64,000 bases of DNA from Petasospora fabianii (lineage: Eukaryota; Ascomycota; Saccharomycetes; Phaffomycetales; Wickerhamomycetaceae): NCBI GenBank assembly GCA_022641835.1, contig CP048719.1:248001-312000 (forward strand), in the 5' to 3' direction. This document shows, in pieces, positions 10,815 to 20,679 of this stretch (its first letter is position 1; each line of letters begins with the position of its first letter). Under the pieces are notes generated by a model, which saw nothing but the letters and a program-made list of their open reading frames with translations, searched no databases and had not been told where the DNA came from. The translations under genes and the position numbers were made by a program.

Positions 10815-11585
10815 ATGTCCTTTGAAGTAAGCATCCTACCCTTTCCTCAATAAGATCACCAAGATCACCGAGACCACTTTTATTCAAAGATGCCTGGATT
10901 ACTAATGCCCCTCGAACAGACGGTGTACAACGTTGATATGACCTGCGACAGCTGTGTCCAGAGTGTCAAATCTGCTCTCAGTTCAGTTGCAGGATGTGAT
11001 AAGTTCGACATTGACCTCCAAAACAAGCGTGTTTCCGTAGAGGGAACCGCTCCGCCATCTCATATCATCCAGGCCATCCAGGATACGGGAAGAGATGTCA
11101 TCATCAGAGGAACAGGAAAACCAAACAGTGCTGCTGTTGCCATTCTCGAGAGTTTTGATCCAAAGGACAATGCTGAGCCAGTGAGGGGTCTTGCCAGAAT
11201 CGTTGCTACCAATGATTCTAGACTATTGGTGGATATCACACTCAATGGTGTTGACCCAGGTACTTACAAGCCAAGTTTCCGCGCTTCAGGTAACATCTCC
11301 AATGGTGCTTTGAGCACGGGTAAGAGTATCTTTGACTTTGGATCCATTGAGGTGGGTCCATCCTCTGCTGGTCAGAGCTTCGAGAGTGCAAACCTTGGAA
11401 TCCATGAACTTATTGGTCGCTCCTTTGTTGTCCAGAAGGAAGGTTCTGAACTTAAGGAAGCTCTTGCCGGTGTCATTGCGAGAAGTGCTGGTGTCTGGGA
11501 GAACGATAAACAGGTGTGTAGCTGCAGTGGTAAAACTGTTTGGCAAGAGAGACAAGATGCTCACAAGCAGGGTTTGAAGATCTAA
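10815..11585 (+). CDS. CCS1: Copper chaperone for superoxide dismutase Ccs1, one intron
   Basis: Exon 1 is only 12 nt (10815-10826, MSFE), the intron 10827-10919 (donor GTAAGC, branch TACTAAT, acceptor CAG) and exon 2 10920-11585, giving 225 aa. An unspliced reading starting at 10890 would replace the first residues by intron sequence, so the spliced start is preferred. Three Ccs1 domains are visible: an Atx1-like domain with MTCDSC (Cu site), the SOD-like scaffold (GAGKPNS-like GTGKPNSAAVAILE, GLARIV, GVIARSAGVWEN) and a C-terminal CxC (CSCSGKTVWQER). Ccs1 delivers copper and forms the disulfide in Sod1 in cytosol and mitochondrial intermembrane space. Confidence 0.94.
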
Positions 11586-11805
11586 GAGCCGAGTGGTTGA
11601 GTTAATATATCGTATGCCAGTAATGAACAATCTTGAATGAGGTGTAACGTGGAGATCGTCGAGAAGCAGTAACGAGATATTCATTTGAAGTACCAGGAAA
11701 GATGAAAGGATATTCTAGATGATCACCTACGCAAATTGATACAGGATAATAGCGAAATCGAAAACCAATTAGAACTAAACTAATCAAATACAGACGCCAG
11801 ATGTC

Positions 11806-13548
11806 TCAACCCAAGAGCGAACCACCTCTAATAAACTCATTTGGATGCTCATTCTTAACCTCCTGAACAAAGTTCGGAACATCATAGTCAGCAATCTGCT
11901 CATACCAGCCACTCTTGGACAACACCTTTGGCTCGGGCATACCTCTCACCGGACTAATCCAGCACAACAAGCAGTAAACAGTGAAAGAGGAAATGTATCC
12001 AGCGAAGAAGGACAAGTTGTACACATATGTAGCACCAATTGGAACACTGACACCACATGCACCTATAAATCCTGCAAAGTTTGGAGCGATTCCACAGATG
12101 TATGCAACGTATGCTCTCCAGTTCACTCCAAATCTGTTGTATGAGTAGTTAGAGCTGCTAGAGTTGGTGTACAGGTCAAAGACGTTGAGGTAGCCACGTC
12201 TAACAACGCAGTAGTCGGCGGCGATGACACCGGCAATGGCTGAGAGGAAGACAGAATAAGCAGAGAGATATGTTGTAAAGTTTGCCGAGCTTGACATGAA
12301 ATTCCATGGACAAAGAGCAAAAGCAACAGCAGCACAAATGAATCCACCACGACGGATGTTGATGAATTTGGGGAGAAGAGCTGTTCCATCAGTGGCTGCG
12401 GAGATGGAGTTGGCAGAGATGTTGGTACCGATCTGGGCGACACAGAAGGCAAGAGCAAGGAAAAAGACACCAGCACGATCCCCAGCTGTGTATGATTCAA
12501 CATAGCGGGTCAAAAGATCTAATGGGGACCAGTAAACTTCGCCATACATCTGTTGGGAAGCTGAAGAAGCGAGGATACCAATAAGAGACGTGAGAGCGAA
12601 ACACGTTGGGATGGATAGGAATTGGGAAAGGGACGATGCTGTTGGCTTCTTGGCAAGACGGGAGAAGTCAGAGACGTTGAGGATGAAAGTGGAAAAGTTG
12701 GCAAGGGAGTTGAGTGTGGAGGTGATAAAAGCCCATGCGTGGGCGGAACCAGTTGCTGAAGTCTTCTTGTGCATGACGGAACCAATACCATCAGCACGCA
12801 CAATAGTCCAGACGAGGAAGGCAATACCTGCAGCAGAGCAGATGTAAGCCTTGAAAGTGAAGAAATGTCTGATTTTCTGTGGTCTGACGTAGATAAATGG
12901 CAGGGAGATGAGACAGAAGAGGAAGTAACACAAGAACTGGAAAGTTGTAGTGCCCGAATTTGGGATGCCATTATGGATTCTGGTATCAAGATCGGCGCCA
13001 AAGATGGCTTTGAGCATTAACTGGACACACAAAGAACCCAGCCAAGCTTGAACCGAATACCAAACGAAAGCCATGACAACTCTGTTGAGGATTGGCCACA
13101 TCGAACCGAAAGTTCCAAACGAAGCCCTACATGCGACAGGGAACGAGATGTGATAGTGGGAACCAGCTCTCTGTGAGATGAAGATGAAAACAGCGAGGAA
13201 GAAATATCCTAACCACACAGAAATCCAGGTCTCCCACCACGAAAGACCGGCCTGGACACCTGTAGAAGCAATCTGCCAAGTGTTGATGTTGAAAGATTCG
13301 GCAATCCACAGGAACACAAAGTTGTACCAGGACCAAGGTCTGTCAGCCTCATCAAAGACCGGCTGAATATCCTTGTTGATGAGGAAGGACTCTGAAAGTG
13401 ACAGATCATCATCCTGGAGCGAGATCTTGTCGAGCAGCTTGCGGAACCATGACGAGGATCCCGTGGTCTGGCTCTTAAGTCCAGCATCGGGGAGGGACTC
13501 CTCGGAGACGGAGTTCTTCTGGATGCTTGTAAGCTTCTTTTCGTCCAT
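11806..13548 (-). CDS. NCS1-family nucleobase/nucleoside permease, copy 1 (Fur4/Dal4/Fui1 type)
   Basis: A 580-aa protein with about twelve membrane segments. It has NCS1 signatures shared with Fur4, Dal4 and Fui1: NTWQIASTGVQAGLSWW, FPVACRASFG, RVVMAFVWYSVQ, DFSRLAKKP, the 'YWSPLDLL' loop, QIGTNISANSIS, FINIRRGG and CVVRRGY. The N-terminal cytosolic tail is short (about 70 residues) and has Ser/Lys positions that could serve ubiquitin-mediated endocytosis. The family cotransports uracil, uridine or allantoin with protons across the plasma membrane; which substrate is used cannot be read from the sequence. It is one of a tandem pair on the same strand, upstream in map order of a PYD3-like hydrolase, which hints at pyrimidine or ureide uptake. 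GATAAG/GATAAA sites lie in the promoter at 13717-13752. Confidence 0.9.
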   Translation of the reverse strand: MDEKKLTSIQKNSVSEESLPDAGLKSQTTGSSSWFRKLLDKISLQDDDLSLSESFLINKDIQPVFDEADRPWSWYNFVFLWIAESFNINTWQIASTGVQAGLSWWETWISVWLGYFFLAVFIFISQRAGSHYHISFPVACRASFGTFGSMWPILNRVVMAFVWYSVQAWLGSLCVQLMLKAIFGADLDTRIHNGIPNSGTTTFQFLCYFLFCLISLPFIYVRPQKIRHFFTFKAYICSAAGIAFLVWTIVRADGIGSVMHKKTSATGSAHAWAFITSTLNSLANFSTFILNVSDFSRLAKKPTASSLSQFLSIPTCFALTSLIGILASSASQQMYGEVYWSPLDLLTRYVESYTAGDRAGVFFLALAFCVAQIGTNISANSISAATDGTALLPKFINIRRGGFICAAVAFALCPWNFMSSSANFTTYLSAYSVFLSAIAGVIAADYCVVRRGYLNVFDLYTNSSSSNYSYNRFGVNWRAYVAYICGIAPNFAGFIGACGVSVPIGATYVYNLSFFAGYISSFTVYCLLCWISPVRGMPEPKVLSKSGWYEQIADYDVPNFVQEVKNEHPNEFIRGGSLLG

Positions 13549-14241
13549 TATGGCGAAAATTAATATGTACTTTGTGGACGATCTACCACAATGAAGACCG
13601 AAAAACTCAGCAGCAGAACCAAACTCTCAACAAGGGATCAGCCCTGTAATTTATTTCCGCCCGGCACGAGACGCTATCTCGGGAGTCTGTTCCCTGATCA
13701 AAAATTTTTCTGTGCTGATAAGTGGTTGCCCCGGAAATGCGCAGGCGATAAAGAGCGGCGCGGGCTTCGTATCAGGGCAAAGATCGGCTTTGGCGCTTAT
13801 TGTTAGTGAATGGGCCCTGGAATGCGCTACAGGGGCCCACATGGCTGCGGGTTGGGTGGTTATCGTTTGTGTCAGTCTGCTTGGTCGGTATGGAGGCCCG
13901 CCGGACCTCCGGGCGACGATGCAGCGTGGTGGGGCTAATGATGTAAAGAGTGTGTTGCGTGATGTGAGTCTTGAGATACAACTCGTGACAGTAATGCCCA
14001 GACAGGGCTTATTATGTGGGACAGAAACGACTGCGGTATACGAGCACTGGGATGACCTGATGGAAATTGGACGGGGAAGTGATATACCCAATAGAGCACA
14101 ACGATGGTCTTAAATAGTGATATCGAATGGTCATGAATAGGTAGTACATCTAGCCAGTCTAGAGTAGAGCTCGTAAGAGAGAACGTAATATCAAAGGCAT
14201 AAACAAACAAAACCAGAAACAACACTAGTACAACGATATCT
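13549..14241. promoter_or_regulatory. Spacer between tandem permeases; promoter of copy 1
   Basis: About 690 bp, GC-rich in its middle. It carries GATAAG (13717-13722), GATAAA (13747-13752) and a GC-rich imperfect palindrome near 13890 (GGAGGCCCGCCGGACCTCC) containing CCGCCGG, of the kind bound by zinc-cluster factors. No gene is supported; overlapping frames on both strands look random. Confidence 0.45.
13717..13752 (+). promoter_or_regulatory. Putative GATA-factor (nitrogen catabolite) sites before permease copy 1
   Basis: GATAAG at 13717-13722 and GATAAA at 13747-13752 lie 170-205 bp upstream of the start codon. GATAAG is the core bound by Gln3/Gat1 in nitrogen catabolite repression of permease and amidase genes. 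A hexamer is common by chance; the case rests on repetition across this cluster. Confidence 0.35.
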
Positions 14242-16020
14242 TTATCCCAAGAACTTTGTCTGTCCTCTCTGGAAATCGTTAGGATGATCCTCATTGATCT
14301 CAGCAGTAAAGTCCACACCCTTCTCATCGACAAAGGTCTCATACCAACCCTTATCTCTCAAGAAGTTGTCAACAGGGACACCCTTAACTGGGAAGAAGAA
14401 AGTCAACAATGCATAAGTACACGAACTCGAGATGTATCCAGTGAAAAAAGAGAGGTTGTACACATATGTGGCACCAATTGGTACATCATTGCCACAAGCA
14501 CCGGCAAAACCAACAACGTTTGGCAAGATACCACAGATGTAAGCAACGTAAGCTCTCCAGTTAACACCAATTTTGTTGTACGTGTAGTTGAGCTTCTGGT
14601 CTGCGGAGAACAAGTGCCAGATGTTAATGTATCCTCTTCTAACGAGGACGTAGTCACACTGAACGACACCAGCGACGGAGGAAAGGAAGACAGAGTAGGC
14701 AGAGAGGTATGTAGTGAAGTTTGCACTTGTGGTGAAGAAGTTCCATGGGCAGACACAGAAAGCAATGGCAGCACAAACGAAACCACCACGACGAATGTTG
14801 ACATAAGATGGGAGCAAAGCAGAACCATCTGTACCAGCAGCAAGGGAGTTGGCAGAGATGTTAGTACCAACCTGGGCAAGAGCCCAAGCGGCACTAATTA
14901 AGAACACACCAGCACGATCACCAGAAGTGTAAGATTCAACGTAACGAGTGAGAAGATCGAGTGGTGACCAGTATGTCTCACCATACATGACAGTAGATGC
15001 TGAGGATGCCAAAATACCAATCAAAGATGTAAGGGCAAATGTGGTTGGGATAGCAATCAACTGTGGCAATGCAGCAGCGGATGGCTTCTTGGCTAATCTC
15101 GAGAAATCTGGAGAGTTGATCATCAATGTGACAAAGTTGGCAAGACAGTTCATGGTGGAGTTAACGAAAGCCCAAGCGTGATCGGAACCGCTAAGGGAAG
15201 TCTTTTGATGAACGACTGGTCCAATACCACCAGCACGAACAATGGTCCAGACAAGGAAGGCAATACCACCACTAGAGCAGATGTAGGCCTTGGCAGTGAA
15301 CAAATGACGCAATGTCTGTGGTCTTGTGTAGATAAATGGAAGAGAGAACAAGGAGAAGAGGAAGAAACAGAGGAAGGAGAAAGTGGTTGTGCCGGAGCTT
15401 GGGATACTGTTGTGGACTCTGGTTTCCAAATCAGCACCAAAGATGGCCTTCAAACACAAGCTAATACACTCACCACCAATCCAGGATTGGACAGCATACC
15501 AGATGATGGCCATGACGACTCTGTTAATGATAGGCCAGATGGAACCAAAGACACCCCATGACACACGACAAGCGACAGGGAAAGTCAAGTGGTAGTAAGA
15601 ACCAATTCTGGAGGTGATGAACAAGAAGAAACCAGCAATGGTGTAACCGATCCACACAGAAAGCCAGGTCTCCCACCAGGAGAGACCAGCTTGGACACCT
15701 GTAGAAGCAATTTGCCAAGTGTTAACATTGAACGAGTCGGCAATCCAAAAGGCAACAAAGTTCCACCAGAGCCAAGGTCTGTTTGCTTCATCGAGGATTG
15801 GCTCAAGATCCTTGTTCACCAGGAATTGCTCGGATGTTGTGAGGTGTGTATCCTTATGGAGAGAGATCTTATAGAGGAACTTGGTAAGCCAGACTGGCTT
15901 CTTCGATGGCTTCTCGGAGAATGACGCTTCAGAACCACGCTCTTGATCCTCGAGTTCGTATTGCTCCTTCTTAATGTCATTCTTGACATCGTAGGAGTAT
16001 GTAGGCTCCGAGTAGGACAT
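14242..16020 (-). CDS. NCS1-family nucleobase/nucleoside permease, copy 2 (Fur4/Dal4/Fui1 type)
   Basis: A 592-aa paralog of the preceding permease, collinear over the entire membrane core (NTWQIASTGVQAGLSWWET, FPVACRVSWG, DFSRLAKKP, YWSPLDLLTRYVESYT, QVGTNISANSLA, YVNIRRGG). The tails diverge: an N-terminus rich in Asp/Glu/Tyr (1-45) and a C-terminus ending QTKFLG. 'AGGIGPVVHQKTSLSG' before transmembrane segment 7 is more like Fui1 than Fur4, but a substrate cannot be assigned. The arrangement points to tandem duplication followed by divergence, perhaps with different affinity or substrate (uracil, uridine, dihydrouracil, allantoin or hydantoin are all possible in this family). A GATAAG lies about 180 bp upstream. 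Confidence 0.9.
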   Translation of the reverse strand: MSYSEPTYSYDVKNDIKKEQYELEDQERGSEASFSEKPSKKPVWLTKFLYKISLHKDTHLTTSEQFLVNKDLEPILDEANRPWLWWNFVAFWIADSFNVNTWQIASTGVQAGLSWWETWLSVWIGYTIAGFFLFITSRIGSYYHLTFPVACRVSWGVFGSIWPIINRVVMAIIWYAVQSWIGGECISLCLKAIFGADLETRVHNSIPSSGTTTFSFLCFFLFSLFSLPFIYTRPQTLRHLFTAKAYICSSGGIAFLVWTIVRAGGIGPVVHQKTSLSGSDHAWAFVNSTMNCLANFVTLMINSPDFSRLAKKPSAAALPQLIAIPTTFALTSLIGILASSASTVMYGETYWSPLDLLTRYVESYTSGDRAGVFLISAAWALAQVGTNISANSLAAGTDGSALLPSYVNIRRGGFVCAAIAFCVCPWNFFTTSANFTTYLSAYSVFLSSVAGVVQCDYVLVRRGYINIWHLFSADQKLNYTYNKIGVNWRAYVAYICGILPNVVGFAGACGNDVPIGATYVYNLSFFTGYISSSCTYALLTFFFPVKGVPVDNFLRDKGWYETFVDEKGVDFTAEINEDHPNDFQRGQTKFLG

Positions 16021-17243
16021 TTCGGTTGTTTTGTCCTAGGATATTAGGGTTGTCAGTATCATGACTTTCAAACACCAGAATTGTTGCGTGTGGCAAGGCC
16101 GGTCATTTATAACGGACCCATTGATCAACCATGGCAGCATCGATGGCATCTTTGTTGGGAGCACACAGATGCAGCCAGCGTATAGGCACTACGGCGTTGA
16201 TAAGAAGAAACGCGCGCGTGGGGTTTGGCAAAGAAAAAAAAAAAAAAGCGCAGACGGCGAGGGGAATCGTCAGACTCTCCAGCGGCCCAGAGATAGGTTC
16301 GTCTTTTCTGTAAGTTAAAGCCTGTGACGGGTTGATACGGCAGGGTGCTTTGGTGCTGCGTGCGCTAGTGCCTGGTGACAGACATAAGCGTTAATCTACG
16401 GGATCTGCCGAGGGGCAATCAGGGGAGTGGACTGAGGCGAGGGGCAAATGTCTAAACGGCGCAAGGGCAACCTATGTAGTTCGTCGTCACTGGCGTAGAC
16501 AAGCAGTAGGCAGATGAAAAATGGTGTCCTATATTCTTCCTTAAAATAGCTTGAAAGAAGAAAAAAGAGACTAGTGACCTGGTCGCTTGCTATGACGAGT
16601 TATGCCTCGATGTGTTTGCTCGATGGCGTAGTTCTTCAACGAAGAGAAGTCAAAAGGATATGGTTTCAGGTACAACTAAAGTATGGCCCATCTATTCACT
16701 CAGGCTTGTCAATGTCTTCACTTCAAACACTGTGGGGATATTATCAAGACTTGAGAACTGACGACCAAATGATCGTGCGCTTCGGAGAACTCCGTGCGCG
16801 CGGGTGCCCCTGGCCAAAAGAGGCTATTCCCGAGCAACGGAGATAGCGATAAGCAATCTGTTGCCTCTTCTGGGAAGCGGAAATAACATTTGTGAGTCAA
16901 CACTATATGCCGCCTCCAGCAAAAGAGCACCTGAACATCTGATCCCGGTCAGATACGTTTGTTCTGGCTGTCTTCTTCGCCGATAAGGACAACACACTGG
17001 ATAGCACTAATATCTCTACTTCTGATATCTATTGAAGATTAGGAACACCCCCTGGGTGCTGAATAGTGTGATATATCTCACACGGCATCTCTTCGTTCCG
17101 GATGGAAGAACTTTTCACAAACTACAATGCTCCTGTCATTAACTGTCAACGTCTAGAAGTTTATCTGCTGTCGAGAGAGAGCCGGAACCGGTACCGTTAC
17201 CGGCACCCCTCGACAGACCCTAAGGTACTGAAGAAGGCACCCA
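16021..17243. other. Intergenic: promoter of permease copy 2, 3' flank of PYD3-like gene
   Basis: About 1.2 kb with no convincing gene. An A-tract lies near 16228. GATAAG occurs at 16199-16204, 16848-16853 and 16982-16987, the last two rather distal. Short frames (for example 16574-16846, 90 codons) have no recognisable content. Confidence 0.5.
16199..16204 (+). promoter_or_regulatory. Putative GATA-factor site before permease copy 2
   Basis: GATAAG about 180 bp upstream of the copy 2 start codon; further GATAAG copies are at 16848-16853 and 16982-16987. Consistent with nitrogen regulation, but not specific on its own. Confidence 0.3.
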
Positions 17244-18587
17244 TCACTCCTCTCTGAGTGCATCGTATTTCAGCACAGCACCGAGCATTGTGATGAATCC
17301 CTCGTGACACTGCTCTGGAGTACTGTACTCCTCTGGGTTGTGTGAGATACCGTCTCTTGATGGGATGAAAATCATTGAGGTTGGAACGTGCAAAGCCGTG
17401 CAACATGAGTCGTGTCCAGCACCACTCACAATCTCACGGGTTGCCTCTTCACCATAAAGCTCAAATGCACTCTCACGGACGCATTGGATGCAAGTCTCGT
17501 TAAAGTGGGTAGCAGCTTGTGTGTGAATGTGCTCAAACTCCACAGTGATTTTATCACCAGTCTCCTTGGCGATTCTCTGGAAGGAAGACTTAGCCTCATC
17601 AATCTGCTTCTGCATGTACACATCATCAGTATGGCGGAAGTCCATACCAAATGTGACTTCGCCAGGAATAACGTTCATGACGCCAGGTGACAGGTCCAAT
17701 GTACCTGTAGACCCCATACCGCCAAACTCAGCTGCAATCTCGTTGACACGGATAATCATCTTGGCAACGGCAAGAAGTGTATCAGAACGCATGTCCATCG
17801 GAGTGGTACCAGTGTGCTGAGCCTTACCCTTAACATGCACTTTCCACCAGCTATAACCTTGGACACCAGTGACAATACCAATCTTTTTCCCTTCACGTTC
17901 GAGAGCTGGACCTTGTTCGATATGAATTTCAAAGTGTGCAGCGATTGGATAGTTCAAATGGGAAGCCTTCATCTCACCTTTGTATCCAATTCTCTCAAGC
18001 TCATCACCAACCTTTTTAGGGATATCATCTGTGATTGACTCCATCTCATAGATATCTTCCTCCTTGTAAACTCCGGCCCATACGGAAGAAGCCATGAGTG
18101 CCATGGGCCAACGGGCACCTTCCTCATTCATCCAGTTGATGAGCACAATAGGATAACGCGGAGTATAGTTGTTCTCCTTTAATGTTCTCAAAACTTCCAG
18201 TCCAGTTAGCACACCAAGAATACCATCATAACGACCACCGGTTGGCTGAGTGTCCAGGTGCGAGCCGATGGCCGTCGGTTTAGCATCCTTCTCAAGACCA
18301 GGATATAGCGCAAAGATGGTTCCCATAGAGTCCACGGTGACCTCACATCCTAGCTTCTTCGTCTCCTGAATGAGCCAATCCTTCACTTTCTTGTCCTCGT
18401 CAGAGAGCGCAAGTCTAGTGACACCAGTCTCTGTTGGATCCTCACCCCATGGGAATTTTGCTCCCCACTCTGCAGTCTCGTGGATAGTGTTGATAAGTCT
18501 GCCCGGCTGGATAGTCAGCGAGTGAGCAGGGTGCTGCGGCGAGAGATGAAGAGTTGTAGTCTCTGTTGTTGTCAGGGTGGTGGACAT
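17244..18587 (-). CDS. PYD3: PYD3-like beta-alanine synthase / N-carbamoyl amidohydrolase (M20 family)
   Basis: A 447-aa M20-type metallo-amidohydrolase, collinear with Lachancea kluyveri Pyd3 (beta-alanine synthase): 'GSHLDTQPTGGRYDGILGVL', LINWMNEEGAR, HFEIHIEQGP, GTTPMDMRSD, MNVIPGEV, SGAGHDSC, HVPTSMIFIPS and SHNPEEYS. The di-zinc ligands are visible as His110, Asp121, Glu155 or Glu156, His222 and His416. Pyd3 hydrolyses N-carbamoyl-beta-alanine to beta-alanine, CO2 and ammonia, the last step of reductive pyrimidine breakdown. Close relatives act on N-carbamoyl amino acids or allantoate, so the substrate is inferred. It is divergent from a Zn2Cys6 regulator across a 261-bp shared promoter and lies beside two NCS1 permeases. 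No PYD1 or PYD2 partner is in the window. Confidence 0.86.
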   Translation of the reverse strand: MSTTLTTTETTTLHLSPQHPAHSLTIQPGRLINTIHETAEWGAKFPWGEDPTETGVTRLALSDEDKKVKDWLIQETKKLGCEVTVDSMGTIFALYPGLEKDAKPTAIGSHLDTQPTGGRYDGILGVLTGLEVLRTLKENNYTPRYPIVLINWMNEEGARWPMALMASSVWAGVYKEEDIYEMESITDDIPKKVGDELERIGYKGEMKASHLNYPIAAHFEIHIEQGPALEREGKKIGIVTGVQGYSWWKVHVKGKAQHTGTTPMDMRSDTLLAVAKMIIRVNEIAAEFGGMGSTGTLDLSPGVMNVIPGEVTFGMDFRHTDDVYMQKQIDEAKSSFQRIAKETGDKITVEFEHIHTQAATHFNETCIQCVRESAFELYGEEATREIVSGAGHDSCCTALHVPTSMIFIPSRDGISHNPEEYSTPEQCHEGFITMLGAVLKYDALREE

Positions 18588-18848
18588 TGTGTCTTACCGT
18601 ACTTCAGCAGTGATAAATGTCACACAGAGAGCTACAATTGGAATTCTGCCTTATATAAGAGAGAGAGATCATCAGCAGAGAGGAGAAAGCGTCGCGCCTT
18701 CCCTATACGGATAGCGCGCACTAACAACAATCGGAATCTATGGGTTTATCACAATTTCGACAATCACCACTCCCCGACATCTTTTCCGAAACAGGAACAC
18801 GCCAGCCAAGGAGAACTACACTAGAGGACTGTTGGCAGTAAACTGATC

Positions 18849-20585
18849 ATGGGGGACATCACTTATCACGACTACCAGCAGATCCTCGACCTCGGCGGAG
18901 AAGACCAGGTGCTTAAGCAGAGACGAGCCAGACGCAAGTTCAAGAAATCCACGAACGGCTGTCTGTCATGCAAGCAGAAAAGAAAGAAGTGTGATGAAAT
19001 CAAACCAAATTGCACAACTTGCGTGAGAAGAGGGATCACATGTGTATGGCCCGATAAGGTCAATCGTGGCACCTCGACTCGTCATGATAACACTACGACG
19101 GACTTCGTGGATGTTTCAAAGATCCCAACTGTCAATGAAAATCAAAATGGTGATCCCATGCAGCATGATGGTAGCCTGAACAATCAACAAGAACAACAAG
19201 ACAATCAAATATTTGATCTCAGCTTCACGGATGACCCACTGTTATACGAGTTCCTTCATCTGCAGAGCGTAATTAAGGAAGAGGACAATGAGAGCGTCGA
19301 GTCGTGCAGATCGTCATCGTCTTCTTCAGCCCCCAGGATATACGATGAGTTTGAGCACACACTTCCAGGAATCCAACTGACTCGTGAAGAGGCTAAATGC
19401 TATGATGCCTTCGTGAGTACCTTTCTTCCATCCATCACGCCGGCACACTGTGATCCACTTCTCTCCCCGATGACCATTCTTCTTCCTTACGCGCTCACTA
19501 GCGTCACAGTGAGAGAGATCTTCCTCGCTTGTGGTGCTACTCAGCTTGCTTACTCTGATGATGAATTTAAAGGTAAGTCGTACCAGAGATATGTTAAAGT
19601 TGTGGGCCTGCTCGTTTCAGATATTCAACAATCCGCTGATGGATGCGAGGACCATCTCTTCATTGCTGTTCAGCTACTCCAGACATTATGTCTCCGTGAC
19701 AAGTCATTGGGCCTTAACGCAACGAAGAGTGCTGGTCATCTAGCTGCTGCCTATGAGATTATCAAGAAGCGTTTTCTGAAGAGCGCCACAACCTACTCTT
19801 CATCATCATCCTCCGCATCTGGACTTCAATTCTCTTCCCTCGACCGAATTCTTACCGAACATTTCATCTTCAACTTCCCCATCACCTTGATCCTCTGTCG
19901 CCACGACAAGCTTTCCAAAGTACCATCCCCATTCCACTTCTTTGAACAATTTGGTGGCATGCTGACTCGCCCATCCAGACCCAATGCCACATCTCCAAAG
20001 GACGAATGGAGAAACCACCCTATCCTTGGTGTGAGTTTGAAAGCACATGAGATATGTACAAAGTGCACGTGGCTCGTTCGTACGCAGACCCTTCCACTGT
20101 CTTCCCAAGATATGCTCAGAGCATTGGATCTGCGTGAGCAAACTATGAGTGAACTAGCCCGGTTGACAGGGTTGATCAACGAAGAGTTGACATCGAATCC
20201 ACAAAAGCAGAGTATTGCATATGCCAAGGCGAAGCTCTATGGTGCATCAATTGTGCTTAGAAAATTACTCAATCCAGCGTTGTTGATTACCGATGATGAG
20301 ATTCAATCCGATGTCCTGCTTATGATTGATGAGATGAAGTATTCAAGAGCTTTGGATAAAGAACACTTGTTGTCAATGTGGGCTATGTTCATTTGTGGAA
20401 GTGTCGCTATTAAGCAGGAACACAGGGATTTCATTCAGCAAGGATTTGAAACTGTGAGTTCTTCCATCCGATCAAGCTTGGCTCAAAAAGTGTTGAGATA
20501 CCTAAACATCGTTTGGGAGGAGGAAGATCCTGTCGGTTTAGTGTTCTTGTTCGACACAACAGTGCTGGACATTGTGTGTACTTGA
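18849..20585 (+). CDS. Zn2Cys6 transcription factor, likely regulator of the permease/PYD3 cluster
   Basis: A 578-aa factor. The N-terminal binuclear zinc cluster is complete: Cys38, 41, 48, 55, 58 and 65 (C-x2-C-x6-C-x6-C-x2-C-x6-C), preceded by a basic RRARRKFKK stretch. The region from about residue 165 onward looks like the Fungal_trans_2 type regulatory domain found in Uga3-class factors, which govern use of GABA and other poor nitrogen sources. A short acidic/Ser-rich linker (residues 130-160) separates them. It is transcribed away from the PYD3-like gene with 261 bp between start codons, the usual arrangement of a pathway-specific regulator and its target. That regulatory link is inference. 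The target ligand and site are unknown. Confidence 0.85.
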   Translation: MGDITYHDYQQILDLGGEDQVLKQRRARRKFKKSTNGCLSCKQKRKKCDEIKPNCTTCVRRGITCVWPDKVNRGTSTRHDNTTTDFVDVSKIPTVNENQNGDPMQHDGSLNNQQEQQDNQIFDLSFTDDPLLYEFLHLQSVIKEEDNESVESCRSSSSSSAPRIYDEFEHTLPGIQLTREEAKCYDAFVSTFLPSITPAHCDPLLSPMTILLPYALTSVTVREIFLACGATQLAYSDDEFKGKSYQRYVKVVGLLVSDIQQSADGCEDHLFIAVQLLQTLCLRDKSLGLNATKSAGHLAAAYEIIKKRFLKSATTYSSSSSSASGLQFSSLDRILTEHFIFNFPITLILCRHDKLSKVPSPFHFFEQFGGMLTRPSRPNATSPKDEWRNHPILGVSLKAHEICTKCTWLVRTQTLPLSSQDMLRALDLREQTMSELARLTGLINEELTSNPQKQSIAYAKAKLYGASIVLRKLLNPALLITDDEIQSDVLLMIDEMKYSRALDKEHLLSMWAMFICGSVAIKQEHRDFIQQGFETVSSSIRSSLAQKVLRYLNIVWEEEDPVGLVFLFDTTVLDIVCT

Positions 20586-20679
20586 TCGAATAAGGCAATG
20601 ATCTACAAAGAGCTGTTCATAATTAATTATCTATTTACGTTTTTGGAAAACAGCTTAAATAAATGATAGTTTGTCGTCA

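Noticed and set aside
12519-13001. 160-codon frame within permease copy 1
   Set aside because: Same strand but other frame of a well-supported permease; low-complexity Ser/Leu composition.
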